From: Lentihominibacter butyricus
Lineage (GTDB): Bacteria; Bacillota; Clostridia; Peptostreptococcales; Anaerovoracaceae
DNA: 64,000 nucleotides
Assembly (NCBI RefSeq): GCF_025567305.1
Contig: NZ_JAOQJP010000013.1
Span: forward strand, 1 to 64,000
Direction: 5' to 3'
Shown: piece by piece, positions 44,953 through 53,673 of the stretch
How the letters are laid out: the number at the start of each line of letters is the position of its first letter
Position numbering within the stretch: the first letter of the stretch is position 1
Made by a program: the position numbers and the translations under genes
The notes under the pieces: generated by a model
What the model was told of the DNA's origin: nothing
Databases searched by the model: none
The model's input: only the letters and a program-made list of their open reading frames with translations

Positions 44953-46179
44953 TTATATTATCTTTACTACCATCCGTCCGGCTGCGCCTTTGTCTTCGTG
45001 AAGCAGCTTGTGTGCGAGCGGGATCTCGTCCCATGAGAAGACCTGGCCGACCGGCTGTCTGATATTGTTTTTCACGATGAAGTCGACGAATCTGTCGTAG
45101 TCCTCCGGCGTCGCGGAATGACTGCCCTGCAGCCTTTTCTGTCCGAGCCACAGGAAACGCAGATCGAGATTCGTCCAGTATGAAGACGTCGCGCCGCATA
45201 TCACGACCATGCCGTTGTTGTCGCATACGAATATCGACGTTGGCATCGTGTCAGCCCCGGGGTGCTCGATGACGATTGCCGGATCCTTGCGCACGCCTGC
45301 AGCTTTCCATATGGATTTCCTGAATTTCATCGCCTCGTACAGCCATTTGCGCTGGACGTCCGGATCTGTGTAATCCGCGACGCTGCCCCAGTGCGTGAAG
45401 TTTTTCCTGTTGATGTATCCTCGTGCGCCGATCGATTTGCAGAATTCTCCGCGTTCGTCACTCGACACAACCGCGACAGGGATGCCTCCCATAGCGTCGA
45501 CGAGCGGGATCGCGATGCTGCCGACAGCACCTGCGCCTCCGTACACGAGCACGACATCGCCTTCTTTGATCCGGTTGCCTTCCCAGTGCGTGAGCATCCT
45601 GTATACTGCAACGCCTGCAGCTGTAAAGGATGCAGCTTCTGCCATGTTGAGCGTCGGCGGGATCTTGTGGCACTGCTTGGTCATCACTTTGCTGAACTGT
45701 GCGAAAGAGCCCCAGTTCCCTTCGTATCCCCATACTCTGAATGTCGGACTGTTCACGGGATCGGCTCCGGCCCGGATCAGCGTACAGTCGTCATCGTACT
45801 GCGCCGCACCGACAGTCACGTAGTCACCGATCTGAAATTCAGTGACGTTCTTTCCGATGTCGTAGACGATGCCGGACGCCTCGGAGCCGCAGATGTGAAA
45901 ATCCTCGTGCGGATCCGAAAAGTTGCCGTTTTCATTTATCACGTTTTTGGGCTTTCCGAGCGCGGCCCAGATGCCGTTGTGGTTGACGCCTGCGTAAAAA
46001 TTCGCGACGATGATCTCGTCATCGCCTGGTTCAGGCACGGGAACGATCTCTTCTCTAAATGCAGTCGCCGGATCTCCGAGACGTTCATTTCGCAGCGTCC
46101 AGGCGTGCATTTTTTCGGGAAGCGTTCCGAGCTCAGGCAGAGTGCCCACGTCAAAAAGCTTGGATGTTCTGGTTACCAA
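44953..46179 (-). CDS. Crotonyl-CoA carboxylase/reductase-like MDR enzyme
   Basis: A 408-residue zinc-independent medium-chain reductase that clearly matches Ccr proteins: WGYEGNWGSFAQF, VLVYGGAGAVGSIAIPLV (NADPH), GARGYINRKNFTHWG, EHPGADTMPTSIFV and KRLQGSHSA. From memory, characterised Ccr enzymes bind CO2 with an Asn, a Phe-Glu pair and a His; here Asn (VNHNG), Tyr-Glu (WGYE) and His (QGSH) occupy those places. It may therefore make alkylmalonyl-CoA extender units, or act as a plain enoyl-CoA reductase. First gene of the operon with ACP and KS. Confidence 0.9.
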   Translation of the reverse strand: MVTRTSKLFDVGTLPELGTLPEKMHAWTLRNERLGDPATAFREEIVPVPEPGDDEIIVANFYAGVNHNGIWAALGKPKNVINENGNFSDPHEDFHICGSEASGIVYDIGKNVTEFQIGDYVTVGAAQYDDDCTLIRAGADPVNSPTFRVWGYEGNWGSFAQFSKVMTKQCHKIPPTLNMAEAASFTAAGVAVYRMLTHWEGNRIKEGDVVLVYGGAGAVGSIAIPLVDAMGGIPVAVVSSDERGEFCKSIGARGYINRKNFTHWGSVADYTDPDVQRKWLYEAMKFRKSIWKAAGVRKDPAIVIEHPGADTMPTSIFVCDNNGMVVICGATSSYWTNLDLRFLWLGQKRLQGSHSATPEDYDRFVDFIVKNNIRQPVGQVFSWDEIPLAHKLLHEDKGAAGRMVVKII

Positions 46180-46221
46180 TTATGTTTCCTCCTGCAATGA
46201 CGCTGAGGTGTAAATAAAAAG

Positions 46222-46278
46222 GTTTGCCTCAGCTAACTAGCGTTTTAAAAGTATACCTCATACTTTTCAGGTTGTCAA
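46222..46278 (-). promoter_or_regulatory. Promoter and operators of the reductase/ACP/KS operon
   Basis: On the minus strand TTGACA (46278-46273), 17 bases, TATACT (46255-46250). A perfect 8-bp inverted repeat AAAAGTAT/ATACTTTT (46247-46267) overlaps the -10. Just downstream of the start point lies GTTTGCCTCAGCTAAC (46222-46237), one mismatch from the GTTAG-N6-CTAAC operator of the other cluster promoters. Confidence 0.75.
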
Positions 46279-46300
46279 TCAAATAGTGAAACGATTCGAA

Positions 46301-48490
46301 CTATTCGCCGGCGGCCTGCCAGAAGCCGTGATACGTGCCGCGCCTGCTCATCAGTTCGTCGTGAGTGCCGTGTTCGGCGATGCGGCCGTTCTCGAGAACG
46401 TAGATGCGGTCGCACTGCATGACCGTGGAAAGCCTGTGTGCGATGATCACTGAGGTCATGCCTTCTGGAAGGCTCATGATGCTGTCGCTGACGGCTTTTT
46501 CGGTTACGGTGTCGAGACTGCTTGTCGCCTCGTCGAGTATCAGTATGTCAGGCTTTCTGAGCAGTGCTCTTGCGATCGCGAGTCGCTGACGCTGGCCGCC
46601 GGAGAGATTGGATGCGTTTTCCGTGAGGTATGTATCGTACTTCACCGGGAGCTTTTCTATGAAAGTGTCTGCACTGCAAAGTCTGCAGACGTTTTCCGCT
46701 TCCTCGCGGGTGATGGAGCTGTCCGAAAGCGTCAGGTTCTCCATGATGCTGCCGCTGAAGAAAAACGCGTCCTGTGATACGTAGGCGGTTTTGCGGCGTA
46801 TCAGTTCGAGCGGGAGTTCATCCAGTAGGTGGTCGCCGATGAAGATATCTCCATGCTCCCATTCGTAAAATCGCAGCATAAGCTTTGCGAGGGTGGTCTT
46901 GCCGGAGCCGCTTTCGCCGACAAGCGCGATCTTTTCTCCCGGGCATATATCGAGAGAGATGTCTTCCAGCGTCTTTTCACGCATGCCGTATCTGAAATCG
47001 AGATGACGGATGCTGACCGGCAGACGGAAATTTTCCGGAAGAGAGCCGGAGGCCTGCGGTTTTGCATGAGACTCAAGATCCTCTGTCTCGAGGTCGAGCA
47101 CCTGACCGAGGCGCTGCGCCGAAACTCTGGCGGTCTGTATCACGGGCTGCAGATCGACGATGTTGTGCACCGGCTCGAGAAAGTACGCCAGCAGCACGTA
47201 GAATGTCATCAGCGATCCGATGCTCATGTTCCCGGAAAGCACTTCGAGCACTCCGGCGAAAATGATGAGCGTGTATCCGATCTCCGAGATCGTTCCGGCA
47301 AGGGTCATCTGCACGCTGCTGATGCGGCCGCCTCTGACCACGGAGCCGATGAGTCTGCTGAAAAGCATATCGGCTTTGCGCGATGAACGCGACTCTGCAG
47401 AGTATGCCTTGACGGTCTCGATGCCTTCGATGTTTTCGATGAAATACGACGATACCTGTGCGTTCTGTTCCATCTGCTCCTCATTGTTCTGCTTGAGCCT
47501 GCGGCTGAATGACAGCACGACGCACGCGTATGCGGCTGCCGTGAGGATGCTGAAAACCAGGAGCCTGCCGCTTTGCATGTAAAGCACGATGCCCGCAGCT
47601 ATCACCATCACGGTGTCTATGAGGGCGGTCAGCACGGTGCTCGAGACAGCTTCCTGGATCTTCGAAGCGTCGCTGAATCTCGAGATGATCTCGCCCGTCC
47701 TGCGGGTGCTGAAAAAGTCCATCGGCAGGCGGATCACGTGTCTGAAATAGCCGGTCATCAGGGATCCGCTGATGTGGGCGGAGATGTGGAGCAGCAGTTT
47801 CTGGCGCATTACGGAAAGCAGGTTCTTCAGCAGGTACAGGGCTGTGATGCCGGCGGTGATGCGGATGAGCATACCTCGGCTGCCGGACGGCACGATCGTG
47901 TCGGTGATGAGCGCGAAGTAAAACGATGCTGCGATGCCTGCGCCGGTTATCAGGAGCGAGAGCATGAAAAGGAGCAGGATCTGTTTTTTCGCGGGTGCGA
48001 GAATATTTCTGAGCCTGCTGCCGAATGATGGGTACTCGGGGTTGCCGGGGCCTGCTGTGTCGGAGCTGACCGCAGTGCCGTGACTGCCGGGCTCGATGAA
48101 TATCAGCGCGCCGGTCCATATCGAGACGAAATCCTGAAAGCTGTACTTGACTATGCCTCTGGCGGGATCGGCTGCAGTGACCCGCTCTGCGCTGATCTCG
48201 TATATCACCATGAAGTGAAGGATGTTCCCGTCTTTTATCACATGCGCGATGGCCGGAAGAGGGATGTCGGAAAGCAGCGCTCCGGGATCGCCTTTCATGC
48301 CTTTAGCTGTAAAGCCGAGCTTTTCGGCGGCTTTCACGAGTCCGTATATGCTGGTGCCTTCTCTGTCAGTACCGGCAAGCCTGCGCAGCCGCGCAACGGG
48401 CATTTTCAGTCCGTAGTATCCGGCGACCGAAGCCAGACACGCCGCGCCGCAGTCCATTTCATCCTGCTGCCTTATGCAGATGTATTTCAT
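46301..48490 (-). CDS. Peptidase-containing ABC transporter (PCAT) for double-glycine peptides
   Basis: A 729-residue protein. Residues 1-135 are a C39 cysteine peptidase (catalytic Cys14 in DEMDCGAACLA, His92 in NILHFMV, Asp108 in AADPARGI). About 160-450 form six transmembrane helices and about 475-725 the ATPase (GESGSGKTT, NLSGGQRQRLAIARAL, ILDEATSSLD). Such proteins cut double-glycine leaders and export the peptide core. The likely substrate is the 37-residue peptide encoded 79 bases upstream on the same strand. It lies inside the polyketide/peptide cluster. Confidence 0.95.
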   Translation of the reverse strand: MKYICIRQQDEMDCGAACLASVAGYYGLKMPVARLRRLAGTDREGTSIYGLVKAAEKLGFTAKGMKGDPGALLSDIPLPAIAHVIKDGNILHFMVIYEISAERVTAADPARGIVKYSFQDFVSIWTGALIFIEPGSHGTAVSSDTAGPGNPEYPSFGSRLRNILAPAKKQILLLFMLSLLITGAGIAASFYFALITDTIVPSGSRGMLIRITAGITALYLLKNLLSVMRQKLLLHISAHISGSLMTGYFRHVIRLPMDFFSTRRTGEIISRFSDASKIQEAVSSTVLTALIDTVMVIAAGIVLYMQSGRLLVFSILTAAAYACVVLSFSRRLKQNNEEQMEQNAQVSSYFIENIEGIETVKAYSAESRSSRKADMLFSRLIGSVVRGGRISSVQMTLAGTISEIGYTLIIFAGVLEVLSGNMSIGSLMTFYVLLAYFLEPVHNIVDLQPVIQTARVSAQRLGQVLDLETEDLESHAKPQASGSLPENFRLPVSIRHLDFRYGMREKTLEDISLDICPGEKIALVGESGSGKTTLAKLMLRFYEWEHGDIFIGDHLLDELPLELIRRKTAYVSQDAFFFSGSIMENLTLSDSSITREEAENVCRLCSADTFIEKLPVKYDTYLTENASNLSGGQRQRLAIARALLRKPDILILDEATSSLDTVTEKAVSDSIMSLPEGMTSVIIAHRLSTVMQCDRIYVLENGRIAEHGTHDELMSRRGTYHGFWQAAGE

Positions 48491-48517
48491 GATTTTCGTT
48501 ACCTCCCGCAGATGAAA

Positions 48518-48550
48518 TAAAAGAGACTGCCTGCAAGCAGTACAGTCTCT
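48518..48550 (-). terminator. Attenuator-like hairpin between the peptide gene and its transporter
   Basis: On the minus strand AGAGACTG (48550-48543) pairs with CAGTCTCT (48529-48522), followed by TTTATTT. It would let the peptide be made in excess over the transporter. Confidence 0.6.
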
Positions 48551-48569
48551 GATCGGTGTCGAACAAAGC

Positions 48570-48683
48570 CTAGCGCTTGTATCCGAAAAGTTTCACGCTC
48601 CATGCATAAAGCTTCTGGAGAACGCTCATACCACCGTTGATGTTCATCATTTCCTTTTCAGTCATCTCTGTAAAGTTCTTCAT
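48570..48683 (-). CDS. Double-glycine leader peptide (bacteriocin- or pheromone-like precursor)
   Basis: A 37-codon gene. The leader is MKNFTEMTEKEMMNINGG, a textbook double-glycine leader: acidic/amphipathic, hydrophobic residues at -4, -7 and -12, and Gly-Gly at -2/-1. The 19-residue core is MSVLQKLYAWSVKLFGYKR, basic (three Lys, one Arg, no acid) and amphipathic. AAAGGAG lies 9 bases before the ATG, and a good promoter is upstream. The transporter with a C39 peptidase follows. Whether the core is an antimicrobial, a signalling pheromone or a substrate for the cluster cannot be told; there is no Cys, Ser or Thr pattern suggesting a lanthipeptide. Confidence 0.88.
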   Translation of the reverse strand: MKNFTEMTEKEMMNINGGMSVLQKLYAWSVKLFGYKR

Positions 48684-48744
48684 CGTGTCACTCCTTTCTG
48701 TTAGTATTTGATTCTTGCCCGCTTGATCAATGAGCATGGTTTCG

Positions 48745-48803
48745 GTTAGAATTAACTAACTTAAATATAAAACAATGATAGCGCATGGTAAGATAAAAGT
48801 CAA
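48745..48803 (-). promoter_or_regulatory. Promoter and operator of the double-glycine peptide gene
   Basis: On the minus strand TTGACT (48803-48798), 17 bases, TATCAT (48780-48775). The palindrome GTTAGAATTAACTAAC (48745-48760) lies about 8-23 bases after the predicted start point, as in the other two cluster promoters. Confidence 0.75.
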
Positions 48804-49156
48804 TAAAAAAGTTAGTGATGGATAACTGTATGCGCTAGTGGTGGATCAGCGTGGGGCAGGTGAAGTCTGGCGAGACTGCTTTTTTGTACCAAAATGGAGG
48901 CTCGCGTTGCCGGATCTTGGTGATTTTTTCTGGCGATATCGGTTTCTGCGGCTTGTTTTTATGCTAAAAAGCTGCAGTCGAGGGGTTGGTTTTGGTATTT
49001 TATCGCTGCTGGCGGAGGGTGGATTTACCAGGATCCTCGTTGTGGATGGGCGATTTTGGTATATTTTTGAGAAGAAATCGGCGCTCTTCATGATAAAAAA
49101 TACCAGGAATGGCGATCGTCGGGCTGGTTTTTGGTGATGCTGTCGGGCGGCCGGCG
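48804..49156. other. Non-coding stretch with TTTTGGTA-type repeats
   Basis: No convincing gene; the one 99-codon plus-strand frame has no ribosome site and no recognisable protein character. TTTTGGTA or its complement recurs several times (near 48890, 48992, 49051, 49102), often followed by a T-rich run. Purpose unknown. Confidence 0.4.
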
Positions 49157-49897
49157 TCAGCCGAGGAAAAATCTGCGCACCGCGGACTCATCCATAGTGG
49201 TGAAGTCCACCGGTTCGCCGGCGCCGTTGAACACGGAACACATGTGAGTGCCCATACACTTTGAGATGAACCGCCCGGAAATGGCGGGATCGCATACGTC
49301 GATCTTCGTTATATCGCCGGACAGGCCGGTGCCCAGGTATTTGAGATATGCTTCCTTGCGGGTCCATATCGTGTAAAAGGTCAGCGCGCGGCGCTCCTCG
49401 GGATCGATGGAGATGCCGGGGGCAGCGCATCCGCCGGCCGGCAGGTCTTCATCGGGTGCAGTGCTATCCGCACTCGTCAGGCATTCCCCTGCTGAGATGC
49501 ACCGGTCCAGCGCATCGCGCTCGTTTTGCGAAAAGGCTATAGACGATATCTGATAAGGAGGATCTGCGATCAGCTCGACGTCGCATCCGGCCTCATCGAG
49601 CTCAGAAAATGCGGCGAGGACTGCGCCGTCTGTATGCGAGCAGCTGAAACGGATCGGAAGTCCGGGAACGTAAGGCTTGCCGTCAGGTGTCCTTTCGAAG
49701 CGCGGTCCGCCTGCAGGGATATCGCAGTGCGACTGCAGATACATGATGACGAGCAGAGTCGCATACAGCGACGTTTTGCGGTCCGAGCCGCGATGGAATT
49801 TTCCGATGCTTTCCGCGCGGCGCCGTGATACGAAGCTCATCAGCGCCTGATCTTCAGCAGTGAAGTTTTCTGAAATCGGCAGATATATGACGTCCAC
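49157..49897 (-). CDS. Sfp-type 4'-phosphopantetheinyl transferase
   Basis: A 246-residue Sfp-class enzyme that converts apo carrier domains to holo form using CoA. Visible: the CoA-binding RFSCSHTDG, the metal-binding AGCDVELI and WTRKEAYLKYLGTGL. GTG 49897 follows AAAGGAGG; the longer frame to 49960 precedes that site. Residues about 130-165 are a low-complexity insert (SADSTAPDEDLPAGGCAAPG). It would activate the carriers of the adjacent PKS/NRPS genes and the stand-alone ACP. Divergent from the synthase operon. Confidence 0.93.
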   Translation of the reverse strand: MDVIYLPISENFTAEDQALMSFVSRRRAESIGKFHRGSDRKTSLYATLLVIMYLQSHCDIPAGGPRFERTPDGKPYVPGLPIRFSCSHTDGAVLAAFSELDEAGCDVELIADPPYQISSIAFSQNERDALDRCISAGECLTSADSTAPDEDLPAGGCAAPGISIDPEERRALTFYTIWTRKEAYLKYLGTGLSGDITKIDVCDPAISGRFISKCMGTHMCSVFNGAGEPVDFTTMDESAVRRFFLG

Positions 49898-50037
49898 GAA
49901 TATCCTCCTTTCATTCCTGCAAATGCTGCGGATGTTCTCCCCGGACGTGTATCTACACACGTCGCAGAGCGGATACGTGCAGCTTTGCAGATCAAATTAA
50001 CTGAAAAAAAGCAGAAAGCACTTTGTTATCTGAATGA

Positions 50038-50089
50038 TTGACAAAGTTTTCTGCAGCGTGTATAATTTCGTAGTTAGCAACTGCTAACT
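50038..50089 (+). promoter_or_regulatory. Promoter and operator of the PKS/NRPS operon
   Basis: TTGACA (50038-50043), 17 bases, TATAAT (50061-50066): perfect consensus. The palindrome AGTTAGCA-AC-TGCTAACT (50072-50089) starts at the predicted transcription start. This is the best copy of the GTTAG-N6-CTAAC operator. The 165-base leader that follows (50090-50256) holds no gene I can support. Confidence 0.85.
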
Positions 50090-50256
50090 GGAGTAAATAA
50101 TATACTAAACAAAGATTGGAGTCAATATGATCGAGACATAAAGGCACCAGTCTTAAATTTTTCGGCAGGGTTAGTCGGTGCTAATTGAGTTATTTCAAGC
50201 TAATAGCGCCGATCCAGGAAAAGAGAGAAAAGAGATCAGATCGACAGGAGGAGAGA

Positions 50257-50541
50257 ATGAGTCTGAAAGAACAACTCAGGGATGTCTGGGAATCCGTACT
50301 TGGTACGAGCGACTTCTCGGATAACGACAACATCATGGATATCGGAGGCAATTCGCTGATGATCTACAAGATAAGCGCACTGTCAAAAGAAAAATATGCA
50401 GTGGAGCTGTCACCGATGGATCTGATGATGTATCCGAATATAAACATGCTGTGCGAAAAGCTGCAGAGTGAGGAAACACCTGAAGACAACGGCGGCAGCA
50501 GCGTGCTGGCAAAGAGAAGATCAAGAAGAAATACGATGTGA
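50257..50541 (+). CDS. Stand-alone peptidyl/acyl carrier protein
   Basis: A 94-residue carrier domain with the phosphopantetheine Ser in MDIGGNSLMIYKI (GGNSL, as in NRPS carriers). A basic tail (KRRSRRNTM) is unusual for an acidic carrier family. ATG 50257 follows AGGAGGAGA; the earlier 50185 start lacks this. First gene of the operon, so it may carry a starter, a tailoring intermediate or the product for release. Confidence 0.9.
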   Translation: MSLKEQLRDVWESVLGTSDFSDNDNIMDIGGNSLMIYKISALSKEKYAVELSPMDLMMYPNINMLCEKLQSEETPEDNGGSSVLAKRRSRRNTM

Positions 50542-50551
50542 GGAGAAAAAG

Positions 50552-51259
50552 ATGAGCAGAGAAATTATCAGATTTGAAAATGTCAAAAAGGAGTATACCG
50601 TTGGAACTCTCAGCACTCAGGTGCTCAATGGAGTGGACTTTACAGTGGATGAGGGCGAGCTTGCTGTCATCGTCGGCACCAGCGGAGCGGGAAAGAGTAC
50701 GATACTGAATATCATCGGCGGTATGGATACGCCAACGTCAGGAAAAGTCGTTGTAGACGGAGACGACATATCGGGATACAAAGAAGCGCAGCTGACGGAA
50801 TACCGCGCAGGAAAGATCGGCTTCGTGTTCCAGTTCTACAACCTGATCCCGAACCTCAATGTAGTCGAAAACGTGGATTTCGGCATCGAAGTGAAGAAAG
50901 ACACATTTGATTCGACGGAAGTCCTCAAAAAAGTGAAGATGGACAAGAGGCTCAAGGCTTTCCCGTCGACTCTTTCGGGCGGCGAGCAGCAGAGAGTTGC
51001 GATCGCGAGAGCTATAGCCAAGAAGCCGAGGATCCTGCTCTGCGACGAGCCGACAGGTGCGCTCGATTACGAAAACAGCAAACAGGTGCTCGAGATAATC
51101 GAAAGCCTCAACAGAGACCTGGGCATGACAGTCGTTCTCGTAACGCACAACGATGCGCTCTGCCCGATGGCAGACAAGGTGATCACCGTTCATGACGGAA
51201 AGATCAAGAGCGTGGTGGAAAATTCGGTGAAGGTATCTGTGACAGAGTTGGAGTGGTGA
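50552..51259 (+). CDS. ABC transporter ATP-binding protein (LolD/MacB class)
   Basis: A 235-residue ATPase: Walker A GTSGAGKST, Q-loop FVFQFYNLIPNL, signature LSGGEQQRVAIARAI, Walker B ILLCDEPTGALDYEN, H-loop VTHN. ATG 50552 follows GAGGAGAAAA, ten bases after the carrier gene. It pairs with the FtsX-type permease six bases downstream. Probable role: export of the cluster product or self-protection. Confidence 0.93.
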   Translation: MSREIIRFENVKKEYTVGTLSTQVLNGVDFTVDEGELAVIVGTSGAGKSTILNIIGGMDTPTSGKVVVDGDDISGYKEAQLTEYRAGKIGFVFQFYNLIPNLNVVENVDFGIEVKKDTFDSTEVLKKVKMDKRLKAFPSTLSGGEQQRVAIARAIAKKPRILLCDEPTGALDYENSKQVLEIIESLNRDLGMTVVLVTHNDALCPMADKVITVHDGKIKSVVENSVKVSVTELEW

Positions 51260-51265
51260 TAGACA

Positions 51266-53659
51266 GTGAAAAAGATATATAAAAAATCATTAAGAGATCT
51301 ACTAAAAAACAAACTGCAGTATATTTCGGTATTTATCGTTATCCTGCTTGGAACGGCACTGTTTCTCGGGTTTTCGACGACGTCGTCGTTCATGGATAAC
51401 TACCTGAAGACTTACTGCAAAGACTACAATATGCCGGATCTCTGGGTGTACTACTCGGGAATAACAAAAGATCAGGCAGATGAGATCCTTGACATCGACG
51501 ATGTCGACAAGATCGAAGCGAGATATACGTATGACGTCAGCGTCGATTACGATGACGGACATCAGTCCAAGCTGACGCTCACGAGCTATGACGAGGATTC
51601 GAATATAACAGAGCCGTACGTGTGCAAGGGCAGACTGCCTGAGAACGACCACGAGATGACCGTGGACAGAGAATACGCGGACGCTAACGATATCTCGATC
51701 GGCGACGAGCTGACAGTGAGCCTTGAAGGCTACGACATCGACATGGAAGTCGTTGGAACAGTGGAAAGCGTGGAGCACATGCTCAAGCTGGCGAACTCGC
51801 TTTCGGACATCCCTGATCATGAGGCATACGGTATCGGGTATTTTTACACTGATACTATAAAGGCCGAGTTCGGCGCGCAGCCCGACTACAATCAGGTGAT
51901 CGTGACGGCTGACAAGGATACAGACGTTTACAAGCTGTCGGACGAGATAAAAGACAAGACTGGAGACTATAACTATATAAACGCGGCAAACAGACAGATG
52001 AACACGGGTTATGCATCATTCAGCGCCAACGTTGATCAGAACAAGAGATTCGGATTCATATGCCCGGTGATCTTCTTCCTGATCGCGGCGATGATACTTT
52101 TCATAACGATAAGCAACCTCATCAATACTCAGAGGACGCAGATAGGAGTCATGAAGGCGCTCGGATACAGGAAGAGCATGATCGTGAAACACTACATGTT
52201 CAACTCGATCGCTGTCAGCATACTCGGAACGGTGGTGGGCGGCGTCATCGGAAACATCGTGATGCCGAGGATCCTGGTAGCTGCGCTGCTCAGACAGCTT
52301 GACGTTCCCGAGGTGACTTTCGGATTCCATTATCTGAACATAATACCGGCTGCACTGCTGATGTCGGCGATCGCTGCAGTGGCGACGCTTCTTTCATGCA
52401 GGAAGCCGCTCAAGGAAGGTCCTGCATCTGCGATGAGACCTAAGAGCCCGAAGGCGGATCATAAGATCCTGATGGAGAGGATCCCGGGCCTCTGGTCATC
52501 TATGAAGACAGATTCGAAGATGGCGATGAGAAACATCTTCTCGAACAAGAAGAGGACACTCCTCAGCATACTCGGGATAACAGGAAGCATGATGCTGATC
52601 GTCGTTGGATTCGGCCTCAAGGATTCATGCAACGAGCTGCTGAAGATCCAGTACAAGGATATCCTGATCTCGGATGTTGAGGTCAACTTCAACTATGCGG
52701 TCAGAAATGACAGCGGCATGTACGACTACACTGATGTAAAAGACATAGAGCTTCCTGAGGGAACGAAAGCGCTCGCATACACGAGCATCCCGAGTGAAGT
52801 CCATGTAGGAAGCGGCGATGCGGAAGAAATCATATACGCGAGCCTCGTATCATTCGACGGTGATTATGAGGACTATATCTCGATACTCGACAAGAATGAC
52901 AAAAACATCGATCTCAAGGATGACGGCGTCGTGATATCGCAGAGCATCGCGAACAAATATGGATACAAGACCGGCGACAAGATAAAGCTCAGGACGATAG
53001 ATTCGAACTATGAGAGCACAGACATCGAGGCTGAGATAAACGATATCTCATACCAGTATCTCACTCAGGAGATCTACTGCACAGAGGCATTCATGGAGTC
53101 ATATGACATCGATCCGAACCCGCTCAACATGTACGTGAACGTGGAAAAGGGAACTTCGGCGAAAGATGTTGCAGCAGAGTTCGGCGATATGAAAGAGGTG
53201 TCAGCTGCAAGGATGATAGACGATATCGAGGCTGATGCTGTGGAATTCACTTCGGTGATAGTAATGGATACGATCGTGCTTTCTATCGTTGCCTTCCTGA
53301 TATCGCTGGCAGTGATATCGAGCATTTCGAACATCAACTACATCGAAAGAAAGAGAGTGCTGGCGACGATGAAATCGACAGGCTACAGCAACGGCAGGAT
53401 ATTCAAGGTGTTCGTGAAAGAGAACATGTTCGTGTCGGTGATCGGCGGACTGCTGGGCATCCCGGCAGGCATAGGACTGCTGTTCTCCGTGCTCGATCTG
53501 GTACAGACAACGACATGCGCATATCCTAAGCCGCCGGTACTGCTGAATGTGATCATCTCGTTCTGCATGATACTGGTATACTCGCTGATAGCGAACCTGA
53601 CAGTAAGAAGAAAGATCAAGAAGCTTAACACTATAGAGACGCTCAAGGCGGTCGAATAG
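51266..53659 (+). CDS. FtsX-type ABC transporter permease (MacB-like, duplicated)
   Basis: A 797-residue permease. An N-terminal helix (about 17-38) is followed by an extracytoplasmic domain (40-245), three helices with an FtsX domain (about 265-390), a second helix and periplasmic-type domain (about 430-670), and a second FtsX block (about 675-790, ending RRKIKKLNTIETLKAVE). The duplicated layout resembles Gram-positive lipoprotein or peptide exporters. The GTG start lies six bases after the ATPase stop. Located between the carrier gene and the PKS, it is likely dedicated to the cluster product. Confidence 0.9.
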   Translation: MKKIYKKSLRDLLKNKLQYISVFIVILLGTALFLGFSTTSSFMDNYLKTYCKDYNMPDLWVYYSGITKDQADEILDIDDVDKIEARYTYDVSVDYDDGHQSKLTLTSYDEDSNITEPYVCKGRLPENDHEMTVDREYADANDISIGDELTVSLEGYDIDMEVVGTVESVEHMLKLANSLSDIPDHEAYGIGYFYTDTIKAEFGAQPDYNQVIVTADKDTDVYKLSDEIKDKTGDYNYINAANRQMNTGYASFSANVDQNKRFGFICPVIFFLIAAMILFITISNLINTQRTQIGVMKALGYRKSMIVKHYMFNSIAVSILGTVVGGVIGNIVMPRILVAALLRQLDVPEVTFGFHYLNIIPAALLMSAIAAVATLLSCRKPLKEGPASAMRPKSPKADHKILMERIPGLWSSMKTDSKMAMRNIFSNKKRTLLSILGITGSMMLIVVGFGLKDSCNELLKIQYKDILISDVEVNFNYAVRNDSGMYDYTDVKDIELPEGTKALAYTSIPSEVHVGSGDAEEIIYASLVSFDGDYEDYISILDKNDKNIDLKDDGVVISQSIANKYGYKTGDKIKLRTIDSNYESTDIEAEINDISYQYLTQEIYCTEAFMESYDIDPNPLNMYVNVEKGTSAKDVAAEFGDMKEVSAARMIDDIEADAVEFTSVIVMDTIVLSIVAFLISLAVISSISNINYIERKRVLATMKSTGYSNGRIFKVFVKENMFVSVIGGLLGIPAGIGLLFSVLDLVQTTTCAYPKPPVLLNVIISFCMILVYSLIANLTVRRKIKKLNTIETLKAVE

Positions 53660-53673
53660 CGAAGGAGAGGTAA

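Noticed and set aside
48838..49137. A 99-codon plus-strand frame
   Set aside because: No ribosome site, Trp/Phe/Arg-heavy composition and simple-sequence character; treated as non-coding.
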